Shown in pieces: positions 51,011-59,328 of a DNA stretch of 64,000 nt. The position numbers and the translations under genes are program-made. Below the pieces are notes generated by a model. The model ran no database searches and was not told the DNA's origin. It saw only the letters and a program-made list of their open reading frames with translations. Origin of the DNA: an uncultured Aequorivita sp. (lineage in GTDB: Bacteria > Bacteroidota > Bacteroidia > Flavobacteriales > Flavobacteriaceae); assembly GCA_937125455.1 (NCBI GenBank), contig CAKZLK010000038.1:1-64000 (forward strand), given 5' to 3'. Numbering within the stretch: the first letter of the stretch is position 1; each line of letters opens with the position of its first letter.

Positions 51011-51670
51011 ATGCAAAACATAATCACTTATTTAACGCTGTTTTTTACAGCTTTGGTAATGCAAGCCCAAACCGAAACAACTGGAACTGCGAATGCGACA
51101 CCTACAAAATATCAGCAAGGAATGAATAAGGCTTTTCAATTGTGGCAGGAAGATAAATCTTGGGATGCTGCAAACGTTTTTGAAAGAATTGCAACTGCAG
51201 AACCCGATAATTGGCTGCCACCATATTATGTTGCCCAAATAAATGTAATCAACAGTTTCACAGAAAAAGATCCAGCAAAACTAAAATCACAATTAGACAA
51301 AGCACAGAATTTCATTAATGATGCCACTGCTATTTCCAAAGACAATCCGGATTTACTGGTTTTGCAAGCACAGTTATATACAGCTTGGATAGTTTTTGAC
51401 GGACAGCAATACGGGATGACCTATTCCCCTAAAGCATCAGAACTTTACAACAAAGCCTTGGCACTAGCACCCGATAATCCGCGGATCATTTTGGCAAAGG
51501 CAGAATGGGATATGGGCGGCGCAAAATATTTTGGACAATCCATTGAGCCCTATTGCAAAGACATACAACGAGCCATAGATCTTTTTGCTACCTTTAAACC
51601 TGCAGGTGAATTTTACCCAGCTTATGGCGAAGAGCGCGCGAAACAAATTCAGGCGGAAAGCTGTAAATAA
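51011..51670 (+). CDS. exported TPR-like protein, unknown function
   Basis: A 219-residue protein with a signal peptide (about 1-19, ending ALVMQAQ). Two or three TPR-like helical pairs follow (GMNKAFQLWQEDKSWDAANV, FERIATAEPDNWLPPYYVAQ, ELYNKALALAPDNPRIILAK). No enzyme motif. It is encoded 107 bp downstream of the TonB-dependent receptor and may be a periplasmic or surface partner. A few cysteines (Cys182, Cys218 by estimate) could form a disulfide. Confidence 0.7.
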   Translation: MQNIITYLTLFFTALVMQAQTETTGTANATPTKYQQGMNKAFQLWQEDKSWDAANVFERIATAEPDNWLPPYYVAQINVINSFTEKDPAKLKSQLDKAQNFINDATAISKDNPDLLVLQAQLYTAWIVFDGQQYGMTYSPKASELYNKALALAPDNPRIILAKAEWDMGGAKYFGQSIEPYCKDIQRAIDLFATFKPAGEFYPAYGEERAKQIQAESCK

Positions 51671-51680
51671 AACCTTCAAT

Positions 51681-51724
51681 CACGAATCCACGATTACTTT
51701 TTAAATATTATTCGTGAATTCGTG
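51681..51724. terminator. imperfect inverted repeat between the TPR protein and the histidine kinase
   Basis: CACGAATCCACGA (51681-51693) and TCGTGAATTCGTG (51712-51724) match at 12 of 13 pairs when folded. It starts 11 bp after the TPR stop and ends before GTTTAC. It may be a terminator without a clear T run, or a repeat of a family scattered in this genome. Confidence 0.4.
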
Positions 51725-51744
51725 GTTTACATAATGTTATTTCA

Positions 51745-53073
51745 ATGCGTATTTTAAAAGAATTTGGTAAGGCATTTTTTGTTGGAACCCTTGTATTTAT
51801 AATATTGGGGTTAATTCAGTATATCAACGGATATGAATTTGCCAATAGCAAGGAAATTCTTATAACATTTCTTTATAATCAACTGTATTCGGTTGTCCTT
51901 TATATGGTAAACGCTCACTATTTTGGGTTTTTACTGAAACAATTTCCAAACCAGGTTTTTAAGACGCGAAATCTTTTAAAAGGACTTTTAGGTGGAATTT
52001 TGGTCACGCTTTTGGGGCTCTTTTTTATTCGCATAATTACGGAAGTAATAATTGAAGGAAGAAATTTTTCAGAATTTATATTTTCTGAAAAGATTGAATA
52101 TTATTACATATCGTTTATAATTTCTGCAGTAGTTACCACTATTTTCTATGCTTTTTATTATTACCGAAATAAACAGCAAACCATTGTAACCGAACAAAAA
52201 ATAATTGCTGGCACGGCATCTGCAAAATTTGATGCGCTGAAAAACCAGCTGGATCCACACTTTCTCTTCAACAGTTTGAATGTGCTCACCAGTTTGATTG
52301 AAGAAAGTCCAGAGGCTGCAACGCGTTTTACAACATCGCTTTCCAAAGTGTACCGATATGTTTTGGAACAAAAAAGCAAGGAATTGGTTACGTTGGAAGA
52401 GGAATTGAAATTTGCTGAACTCTATATGTCACTTTTAGCGGTACGTTTTGAGGATAGCATTGTTTTCACAAAGCCTTCAAAATTGGAGAACCCACAGGCA
52501 AAGGTAGTTCCATTGTCGCTTCAGCTTTTATTGGAAAATGCTGTAAAACACAATCAGGTAATGCCTTCCAAAAAACTTTATATAACTATTTCTGAAGAAA
52601 ACGGAAACTTAGTTGTGACAAATAATAGTCAGCCAAAACAGGTTTTAAAAGAAAGCACAGGAGTCGGGTTACGAAACATTCGCGATAGGTATTCGCTTTT
52701 AACAAAGCGTCCTGTAATTATTAATGAGAACGCAAAAGAATTCAGTATTGCGATTCCTATTTTGGGAGAAAATATTCAAATAATGAATACACCGGATACA
52801 TTTATTTCAGAAAAAAAATACAAGCTTGCCAAAAAAAGAGTTGAGAAGCTGAAGGGATTTTATATTCACTTATTGATTTATATACTTTTTGCACCAGTTT
52901 TTATCTATTTAAATTATATTTCAAATGCTGGTTTTCCGTGGGCACTTTTCCCTATTGTAGGCTGGGGTATTGGCGTTATGGGGCATGCTGTGGAAACTTT
53001 CAACTACAATCCACTCTTTGGAAAAAACTGGGAGGAGCGTAAAATAAGGGAATTGATGGATAAAGACGACTAA
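51745..53073 (+). CDS. LytS-type sensor histidine kinase fused to a 2TM domain
   Basis: A 442-residue membrane kinase. Helices 1-4 lie at about 12-30, 45-60, 80-100 and 120-140. The His_kinase domain has the phosphoacceptor in LDPHFLFNSLN (His172), an ATPase part with LLLENAVKHNQVMP and GVGLRNIRDRYSLL. The last 85 residues (KYKLAKKRVEKLKGFYIHLL) are a 2TM domain closely like the stand-alone proteins encoded just downstream. It would phosphorylate the LytTR response regulator at 54045. Probable operon with the two 2TM genes. Confidence 0.9.
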   Translation: MRILKEFGKAFFVGTLVFIILGLIQYINGYEFANSKEILITFLYNQLYSVVLYMVNAHYFGFLLKQFPNQVFKTRNLLKGLLGGILVTLLGLFFIRIITEVIIEGRNFSEFIFSEKIEYYYISFIISAVVTTIFYAFYYYRNKQQTIVTEQKIIAGTASAKFDALKNQLDPHFLFNSLNVLTSLIEESPEAATRFTTSLSKVYRYVLEQKSKELVTLEEELKFAELYMSLLAVRFEDSIVFTKPSKLENPQAKVVPLSLQLLLENAVKHNQVMPSKKLYITISEENGNLVVTNNSQPKQVLKESTGVGLRNIRDRYSLLTKRPVIINENAKEFSIAIPILGENIQIMNTPDTFISEKKYKLAKKRVEKLKGFYIHLLIYILFAPVFIYLNYISNAGFPWALFPIVGWGIGVMGHAVETFNYNPLFGKNWEERKIRELMDKDD

Positions 53074-53172
53074 TTACAGTTCATCCACTTATATGAACGG
53101 TTCGGAAGTTTCAATTTTATATTCGTCTTTCACATCATTAATTTTATACTATAATTTTAAAATAACTTAATT

Positions 53173-53481
53173 ATGGAACCTAACGATAAAGACAGCAAAT
53201 ATTTTAAAGCAAAACGTCGCGTTGCAGAAATAAAGAAATTCTACAGCAGTTTGATATTTTATGTCATCTTTATTGCCGCACTGGCAGGACTGAATTATTA
53301 TGTGAATGAACTTCGTCATCCCTGGTTTTTATGGGCAGCGTTTGGATGGGGAATAGGCATTTTCTTTCAAGCAATAAAAGTATTTCAATGGACACCTTTT
53401 ATTGGAAAAGACTGGGAAGAAAGAAAGATGAAGCAGTTTATGGAGGAAGAGGAAAAACGAAATAAAAGCCATTGGAATTAA
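53173..53481 (+). CDS. 2TM domain-containing protein
   Basis: A 102-residue protein consisting of little more than a 2TM domain: AKRRVAEIKKFYSSLIFYVI, two helices (about 28-46 and 60-78), then FIGKDWEERKMKQFMEEEEK. The GKxWEERK motif matches the C-terminus of the kinase upstream (FGKNWEERKIREL). It sits 99 bp after the kinase gene. Function unknown; it may help the kinase assemble in the membrane. Confidence 0.85.
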   Translation: MEPNDKDSKYFKAKRRVAEIKKFYSSLIFYVIFIAALAGLNYYVNELRHPWFLWAAFGWGIGIFFQAIKVFQWTPFIGKDWEERKMKQFMEEEEKRNKSHWN

Positions 53482-53629
53482 CAGAGAACATACTCATTTT
53501 TTTTATTTTTTAGCGAATAGGTTTGTTCTTTCACGCTACAAGGATATTTCAATATAATTTTACCTTTATTAAAAACTGGGGGAAATCGACAAATAAAAAA
53601 AATATTGATAAGAATTAAAAAGAACTAAA

Positions 53630-53938
53630 ATGGAAACCCAAAAAAGTCTTGCTTATTTAAAAGCAAAGAAAAAAGTGGAAACACTTAAAGCTTTTTACAG
53701 CCACTTGGCAGTATATATTCTTGTGAACACTGGAATAATTCTTGTTTCAGCAAATGTTTTTAATTCTGAAAAAATTGATTTTGACCATTGGAGTAATTAT
53801 GTTACAGCCTTCTTCTGGGGTATCGGCTTGGTGTCGCACGCGCTTTATGTTTTTTACGTAATGAATATTGAAAACAATATTTTTAAACGCTGGGAAGAAA
53901 AAAAAATTAAACAATTTTTGGATGAAGATCAATTTTAA
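53630..53938 (+). CDS. 2TM domain-containing protein, second
   Basis: A 102-residue 2TM protein: AKKKVETLKAFYSHLAVYIL, helices at about 24-42 and 58-80, and RWEEKKIKQFLDEDQF near the end. It is more diverged from the kinase tail than the protein at 53173-53481 is. It precedes the heptamer array and the LytTR regulator. Confidence 0.85.
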   Translation: METQKSLAYLKAKKKVETLKAFYSHLAVYILVNTGIILVSANVFNSEKIDFDHWSNYVTAFFWGIGLVSHALYVFYVMNIENNIFKRWEEKKIKQFLDEDQF

Positions 53939-53970
53939 AATGTGAAAAATAATATTTAAAAGTAATTTAG

Positions 53971-54040
53971 ATCAACCATCAACCATCAACCATCAACCAT
54001 CAACCATCAACCATCAACCATCAACCATCAACCATCAACT
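53971..54040 (+). repeat. heptamer tandem array (ATCAACC), ten units
   Basis: Ten tandem units of ATCAACC from 53971 to 54040 (the last unit reads ATCAACT). The array ends 4 bp before the ATG of the LytTR regulator, so it occupies its leader. A change in unit number by slipped-strand replication would shift spacing between promoter and start and could give variable expression. Confidence 0.95.
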
Positions 54041-54044
54041 ACGA

Positions 54045-54800
54045 ATGAACGCATTAATTATTGAAGACGAAAAACCATCTGCTCGCTATTTGCAACGTAT
54101 GCTTGAAAAGCAGGATGTAAACGTAAGCCAAATGCTGCACAGTGTTGAAGAAGCGGTAAATTGGTTCCAAAGCAATCCGCACCCAGATCTTATTTTTCTT
54201 GACATTCAGCTAAGTGATGGACTTTCATTTGAAATTTTTGATACTGTTGAAGTGAACAGCGCTATCATTTTCACAACTGCTTTTGATGAATATGCTTTGC
54301 AGGCCTTCAAATTGAACAGTATAGATTATCTACTGAAGCCTATTGACGAAGAAGAATTGCAAGCTGCTGTTAAAAAGTATAAAGCATTTAAACCGGCAGT
54401 CCAAAATGTACAATTCAATTTTGAGGATATAAAAAAACTGCTTGTAAACCCTGTAGAGCGCGAGTATAAAAAACGTTTTACCACAAAAATTGGACAGCAT
54501 ATAAAAATGATTGCTGTAGATGAAATTGAATGTTTTTATTCTGAAAACAAAGGAACATATGCATACACAGCAGATGGCCGCGATTATCTATTGGAAACAA
54601 CTTTGGAGCAGTTGGAGCAGGAACTTTCGCCAGAAACCTTTTTTAGAATCAGCCGAAAATTCTATATTAATATAAATTCTATAAAAGATATAATTTCTTA
54701 TACCAATTCGCGACTTCAGTTAAAATTGAACAGCTATAAAGATCAAGATGTAATCGTTGCTCGGGAGCGCGTGAAGGATTTTAAGCTTTGGTTGGAATAA
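54045..54800 (+). CDS. LytTR family response regulator
   Basis: A 251-residue two-domain regulator. The receiver domain (1-115) has IIEDEKPSARYL (acidic pair), LIFLDIQLSDG with phosphoacceptor Asp53, and FTTAFDEYALQAFKLNSIDY with the Thr and LKP Lys. The LytTR DNA-binding domain (about 140-250) has TKIGQHIKMIAVDEIECFYS, SPETFFRISRKFYININSIK. It is the partner of the kinase at 51745. Its leader is entirely the heptamer array. Confidence 0.93.
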   Translation: MNALIIEDEKPSARYLQRMLEKQDVNVSQMLHSVEEAVNWFQSNPHPDLIFLDIQLSDGLSFEIFDTVEVNSAIIFTTAFDEYALQAFKLNSIDYLLKPIDEEELQAAVKKYKAFKPAVQNVQFNFEDIKKLLVNPVEREYKKRFTTKIGQHIKMIAVDEIECFYSENKGTYAYTADGRDYLLETTLEQLEQELSPETFFRISRKFYININSIKDIISYTNSRLQLKLNSYKDQDVIVARERVKDFKLWLE

Positions 54801-54802
54801 AG

Positions 54803-56026
54803 CTATTTTTTCTTTTTGTCAATTTGAATTCTATTTTCCTGAAATGAAGAAGGCAAAAGTTTCGGGATAAATTTTACTAATAACGGCAACAGAACACCAC
54901 CCCCTGGAAGAAGAAAAATAGTTAATGATGGGATGCTTTTACACACATCAAGTAATTGTTCCTTCACTTTTGTTTTTTCTTCAGCGGAAAGATCGCGTAA
55001 TGTAGATTGCCCCAAAAGAACCATCAATTCACCACTTTCCTCTAGCTCACGTGCCAAACGGTCTTTATTGCGAATGATCAAAAGCTTTACTGTAGATGAA
55101 GATTGCTTATAAAACTGTTTGACTGGATGTGAATATTCAAAGAGAAGAATTTTCTCTGTATACTTTTTTGAAAAATAATCGAGTGCAGAAAGGCTATCTT
55201 CCAATTCTTTTTCCGAAAGATTTAATGTTACCAATAATTGCTGCAAAAATTGCTGTTCGGTATTATCTAATTTCAAATCCTCCCAAACGGTTAGCGAGCA
55301 TAGATCCAGTATATATTTTCTTTCCAAGGAATCTTTATCATTGTCCAGATAGTTTAGACTTTCCAAAAAAGTGGCAAAGCTACCTTCTTTTTCGTCAATT
55401 ATATATTCTGAAGAGGTTTCAAAAAGTTCAATTAAAAGCTTGTCGTACTTTGACTTTTTCTTTTTCGATTTCAAAGTGTAAAAACAGGCCGTGAGGGCTA
55501 TAGCTTCCTGCTGTCGGTAATACTTTTTTGCCGAATCACAATCTTTTTGCCATTTCTTATACGCCAATACATCTAAGTAGAGCAGGGAATAGGTTAGTAA
55601 AGAAATGGAGTTTCTTTTAAAGAGTGAGTTAGCTACCTGCAAACGCGCAGAAAGAATATGTTCTAAGGTATTCGACGGACTCTGGGAAAGTGAGAATTTA
55701 TGAAAGAAACCAGTTTTCCCTTTTTCAAGTTGTTGGTAAAAAGAAAGTATATTATTGATAGCATCTTCATTGCTACTAGTTTTGTTTTCCTGAAAAAACT
55801 GAAAGAGGAGTGCGTGGAAAAGGTTTATTTTGGTAAGCTCCTCCTTGGTATGCTTTAAAGTTCCAAGAGATTTTTTGGGCAGAGCGGAAACAGAGACTCC
55901 ATAAATAAAACCGGTTTGTTTCAATGCTTTATAAAAATCGTGTTCATTATTATAGTTTCCTATAAGCTCATTCTTTTCAAAAAGATTTAGAAATTTTAAA
56001 ATCCAATCGGGTGCGGAAGGGTTCAT
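54803..56026 (-). CDS. LETM1-like domain protein, biofilm-associated family
   Basis: A 407-residue protein. The last 70 residues contain LETM1-like features: EEKTKVKEQLLDVCKSIPSL followed by a hydrophobic helix (FLLPGGGVLLPLLVKFIPKL, PGGGxLLP motif) and LLPSSF. The rest is helical and soluble. Related Bacteroidetes proteins are annotated as LETM1-related biofilm-associated proteins; the role is not proven. It converges on the LytTR gene with a 2-bp gap, so their 3' ends nearly abut. Confidence 0.8.
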   Translation of the reverse strand: MNPSAPDWILKFLNLFEKNELIGNYNNEHDFYKALKQTGFIYGVSVSALPKKSLGTLKHTKEELTKINLFHALLFQFFQENKTSSNEDAINNILSFYQQLEKGKTGFFHKFSLSQSPSNTLEHILSARLQVANSLFKRNSISLLTYSLLYLDVLAYKKWQKDCDSAKKYYRQQEAIALTACFYTLKSKKKKSKYDKLLIELFETSSEYIIDEKEGSFATFLESLNYLDNDKDSLERKYILDLCSLTVWEDLKLDNTEQQFLQQLLVTLNLSEKELEDSLSALDYFSKKYTEKILLFEYSHPVKQFYKQSSSTVKLLIIRNKDRLARELEESGELMVLLGQSTLRDLSAEEKTKVKEQLLDVCKSIPSLTIFLLPGGGVLLPLLVKFIPKLLPSSFQENRIQIDKKKK

Positions 56027-56175
56027 TGAATTAATTATTATTATTTTAGGGCGTTGAAAAACCTTGAGTTCGCTACGTTAACAAAAGATTAACTTATTTG
56101 AGAAAACCATGCACTTGCATTTAAGCGTAAGTATAGCGAACGAGTAAAAATAATTAATAAAAACCAACAAAAAAG

Positions 56176-56862
56176 ATGAAAAATTCAAAACTTTTTACAT
56201 TAATCGGTGGACTGGGAATAGCAGCACTATCGGTATTTTTAATATCGGCGGATCATATTGACGCGCCGGCTGTTGCAGGTACAACAGCAGATATTACAGA
56301 TTTTTATGCCTTTCAAGGTGAGAACAACAACAATTTTGTGTTTGCAGCAAATGTGCAAGGACTTTTATCTCCTGGTACTCCTACAGACCAAGCTACTTTT
56401 GATGAAACCGTTTTGGTGGAATTCAACATTGATTACAACAATGATCTTAAGGAAGATTTGGTGATTCAGGCCATAAAGCGTGGCGACTCTATGTACTTCT
56501 TTGGCCCTTCTGTTCCAGCCATGACAGGCTTACAGAGCACTATAGCCACTTTGGCTCCTAATAGTGTAAAAATTTCCACGAAAGATGATGTTCAGATAGC
56601 AGAAAAGAACGGTATGAAGTTTTTTGCAGGACCTCGCGAAGATCCTTTCTTTTTTGACTTTAACAAATACAATGCAGTACTTGCTGGAACTGCATCGGGT
56701 TTTGATAATCCTGGAGTAGACACCTTTGCCGGATCAAATGTATTGAGCATCGTTGTAGAGTTGCCAAAATCAATGTTTCCGAACGGAACTGCAGGGGTAA
56801 ATCCATTTGCGCCAAGTACTCGTATGTATAATGTATGGGTAGAAGCTAAAAGAAAACAATAA
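56176..56862 (+). CDS. DUF4331 protein, N-terminal half
   Basis: A 228-residue exported protein. Signal peptide about 1-24 (ending LISADH). It matches the N-terminal half of the DUF4331 family: DHIDAPAVAGTTADITDFYA, LVEFNIDYNNDLKEDLVIQA, FAGPREDPFFFDFNKYN and STRMYNVWVEAKRK. Full-length DUF4331 proteins are about twice as long. The C-terminal half appears as a separate gene at 56980-57615. Conserved HxDAP and DITD suggest an intact metal or ligand site in this half. Confidence 0.85.
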   Translation: MKNSKLFTLIGGLGIAALSVFLISADHIDAPAVAGTTADITDFYAFQGENNNNFVFAANVQGLLSPGTPTDQATFDETVLVEFNIDYNNDLKEDLVIQAIKRGDSMYFFGPSVPAMTGLQSTIATLAPNSVKISTKDDVQIAEKNGMKFFAGPREDPFFFDFNKYNAVLAGTASGFDNPGVDTFAGSNVLSIVVELPKSMFPNGTAGVNPFAPSTRMYNVWVEAKRKQ

Positions 56863-56979
56863 AAATTGCTAACCTTAAAAATTATAAAATGATGAAATGC
56901 CCATTTATCAATTATAAATCTAATAGAAGATGTTGTACAAGGGCATTCCATCTTCCTAACTTTCAAATATAATATACAG

Positions 56980-57615
56980 ATGAAAACATTTAAATATATA
57001 TACCTTTTAGCAGCAATATCCACATCGCTATTGTTTGTGCAATGTAAAAATGAAGATGACAACGTAATTATAAACCCAAGCTGTAATGATGGTGTTATGA
57101 ACGGAAGTGAAACCGGTGTTGACTGTGGTGGACCTGATTGTGTGCCATGCGGAACAGAACTGGATTTTAGTGGAACCTACGTTCAAGAAGACCAAATGGG
57201 GCGTCCAGGTATTAATACCGTATTTGGAACTTCTGGTTTTAAAGATGCTTTTAATGTTACCGTTCCTTCTGAAATGCAAACTGCTTTTCAATCAAAATTT
57301 CAGGATAAACTATCTGGGCCAATGGGTTTAAACCCCGCATTTACAACTAATGCTTTAGGCTTAACGGCTGAAGAATTCACAACCGTACTGTCAAATGATG
57401 TATTGTGGTTAGCACAGTCAGGAATAACCACTTATTTCAATGGAACCGAAATATTGACCGGTAGAGCGTTGAGCGACGATGTGATTGATGTATCCTTATT
57501 ATTGATTTTTGGTGGCCCTGATGGAACTGCCAACCCAACTTTGACAAGCGATGGAGTACCAGCTAACGATGTTGCTTTCTCAACATCATTTCCATATTTG
57601 GCTGGACCATTTTAA
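56980..57615 (+). CDS. DUF4331-like lipoprotein, C-terminal half
   Basis: A 211-residue lipoprotein: signal peptide MKTFKYIYLLAAISTSLLFVQC (split: lipobox near Cys22). Next is a Cys-rich segment (CNDGVMNGSETGVDCGGPDC) with six cysteines, then the DUF4331 C-terminal motifs DQMGRPGINTVFG, GRALSDDVIDVSLLL and SDGVPANDVAFSTSFPYLAG. It lies 117 bp after the N-terminal half and probably works with it. A terminator follows. Confidence 0.8.
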   Translation: MKTFKYIYLLAAISTSLLFVQCKNEDDNVIINPSCNDGVMNGSETGVDCGGPDCVPCGTELDFSGTYVQEDQMGRPGINTVFGTSGFKDAFNVTVPSEMQTAFQSKFQDKLSGPMGLNPAFTTNALGLTAEEFTTVLSNDVLWLAQSGITTYFNGTEILTGRALSDDVIDVSLLLIFGGPDGTANPTLTSDGVPANDVAFSTSFPYLAGPF

Positions 57616-57635
57616 ATTATATGGTTTTAAATCGG

Positions 57636-57665
57636 AAAAAGAGAACGCTTTGTTCTCTTTTTTTT
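57636..57665 (+). terminator. Rho-independent terminator after the DUF4331 genes
   Basis: AAAGAGAAC (57638-57646) and GTTCTCTTT (57652-57660) with loop GCTTT, followed by five more T residues. Confidence 0.85.
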
Positions 57666-57715
57666 GGTTTAAAATATATTCTAAATAATTACGCTATCAA
57701 CATAAATAATTAAAA

Positions 57716-58993
57716 ATGAAAAAAATAATAACAGTGTTAATTATAACTGTTTTTTTTGGTTGCCAAGAAAAACCAAAAAAAATAACTGACAGCAAAGATT
57801 ACGATCCATATTTAATTACAAACAACAATCCTTCAAAAGAAAAACTTCAAAAAGAGTTTGAATTTTGGCAAAAAAAATTCAATAATGATTCAACCCATTT
57901 AATGGAAATGAGCCGGCTTTCTGGAATTCACGCAGGAATGTTTGGAATTACGGGTGATATTTCAGAATTGAAAACTTCTGAAAAGCTTATGAAAAAGTCG
58001 CACGACGTTTCGGCGAGAAACAAAGATTCCTATTTGCGTAGTTTGGCTCATAATTACGTTTCACAACATCGTTTTAAGGAAGCACAGGTTTTGTTGGATA
58101 GTGCCTATACCTATCCGGATAATCATAAAGAAACCGAAATGATGCTTTTTGATGTGGCAATGGAACTTGGTGAATATGACCGCGCAGATACACTTTTGGG
58201 AAACATAAAAGATCCAAAAGACTTCAATTATCTAATTCGTTTGGCTAAGTGGAGCGATCATAACGGTAATCTGGATGCTGCCATAAAATATATGGAGCAA
58301 GCAAAACAAATTGCTGAGGAACGCGACAACAAAGGTCTAAAGTTGTGGGTTTACAGCAATATTGGCGATTTTTACGGTCACGCTGGAAGAATTCAAGATT
58401 CCTATGATAGTTATTTGAAAACTTTGGCTATTGAACCAGATAATCATTATGTAAAGAAACAACTTGCTTGGATGGTGTATTCTTCTGAAAAAAACACAAA
58501 AGAGGCAAACCGTATTCTTGATTCGGTAATGGTAAACCATAAAGCTCCAGATTACTACCTTTTAAAAGGACAAATGGCTGAATTTGATGGAAATGCTTCC
58601 GAAGCAGACAAAGAATATAGCAAGTTTATAAAAGCAACTGAAAATCCGGATTACGGCGGTATGTACAATACCTATCTCATAGATCTTTATGCAAATAGAG
58701 AGCCGCAAAAAGCCTTGAAATTGGCCCAAAAAGAAATAACAAACCGCGCTACACCTGAAACATACCAGTTATTGGCATATTCCCAATTTAAAACTGGCGA
58801 CAAAGAAACTGCTTTGAAAACAATCGAAGAACATGTAGAAGGTAAAACATCAGAACCAAAAGCACTTTTTCATGCGGCATTGATATATAAAGCTAATGGA
58901 ATGGATGATAAAGTAAAGTCTCTTAAAGAGGAGTTGATGGGTGCTTTTTACGAGCTGGGTCCAGTTAAGGCTAAAGAAATAGAAAATTTATAA
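57716..58993 (+). CDS. TPR lipoprotein
   Basis: A 425-residue protein. Signal peptide with lipobox near FFGC (Cys16). Multiple tetratricopeptide repeats from about residue 75: AHNYVSQHRFKEAQVLLDSA, AAIKYMEQAKQIAEERDN, DSYDSYLKTLAIEPDNHYVK, ALFHAALIYKANGMDDKVKS. It is predicted to be a periplasmic or surface scaffold. It follows the DUF4331 pair, with its own promoter gap and terminator. Function unknown. Confidence 0.85.
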   Translation: MKKIITVLIITVFFGCQEKPKKITDSKDYDPYLITNNNPSKEKLQKEFEFWQKKFNNDSTHLMEMSRLSGIHAGMFGITGDISELKTSEKLMKKSHDVSARNKDSYLRSLAHNYVSQHRFKEAQVLLDSAYTYPDNHKETEMMLFDVAMELGEYDRADTLLGNIKDPKDFNYLIRLAKWSDHNGNLDAAIKYMEQAKQIAEERDNKGLKLWVYSNIGDFYGHAGRIQDSYDSYLKTLAIEPDNHYVKKQLAWMVYSSEKNTKEANRILDSVMVNHKAPDYYLLKGQMAEFDGNASEADKEYSKFIKATENPDYGGMYNTYLIDLYANREPQKALKLAQKEITNRATPETYQLLAYSQFKTGDKETALKTIEEHVEGKTSEPKALFHAALIYKANGMDDKVKSLKEELMGAFYELGPVKAKEIENL

Positions 58994-59072
58994 TAAAGTG
59001 AAAACCAACTTTGCTCTTTTTACGTAAATAGAATTGAGGTTGGTTATCTATCAAGAAATTGGTAGATTTTAT

Positions 59073-59094
59073 AAAACTGGTTATACCAGTTTTT
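59073..59094 (+). terminator. hairpin terminator after the TPR lipoprotein gene
   Basis: AAAACTGGT and ACCAGTTTT pair around TAT, followed by a T. It is the first of two hairpins in the 335-bp gap between the TPR gene and the anti-sigma gene; the gap contains no gene. Confidence 0.6.
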
Positions 59095-59114
59095 CAGAGT
59101 TTTTTTGTTAGTGG

Positions 59115-59146
59115 AAGCGTCCGTCATTTATGACGGACGCTTTTTC
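59115..59146 (+). terminator. second hairpin terminator
   Basis: AAGCGTCCGTCA (59115-59126) and TGACGGACGCTT (59131-59142) form a perfect 12-bp stem with loop TTTA, followed by TTT. It backs up the first terminator for the TPR gene. Confidence 0.85.
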
Positions 59147-59277
59147 CTTAAAGAATAAATCCTCTTGAAGCTTTGAAGAAAACAGAACGGCTATATTAAT
59201 TATAATAACTTTTTCACTTAATACATTCTTTTGTCAGAAGTTTGATATTTAAATTAAAGAAACCCTCGATTTATAAA

Positions 59278-59309
59278 TAAAAAAACCTGAACAATCATTC
59301 AGGTTTTTT
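59278..59309. terminator. bidirectional terminator for the anti-sigma gene
   Basis: AAAAACCTGAA and TTCAGGTTTTTT pair around CAATCA. On the minus strand the T run follows the anti-sigma stop (59329) by about 20 bp. Confidence 0.8.
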
Positions 59310-59328
59310 ATTCAATATATTAGTTCTT

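Noticed and set aside
53971-54040. The heptamer array as a CRISPR-like array
   Set aside because: Units are only 7 bp with no spacers, and no cas genes are nearby.
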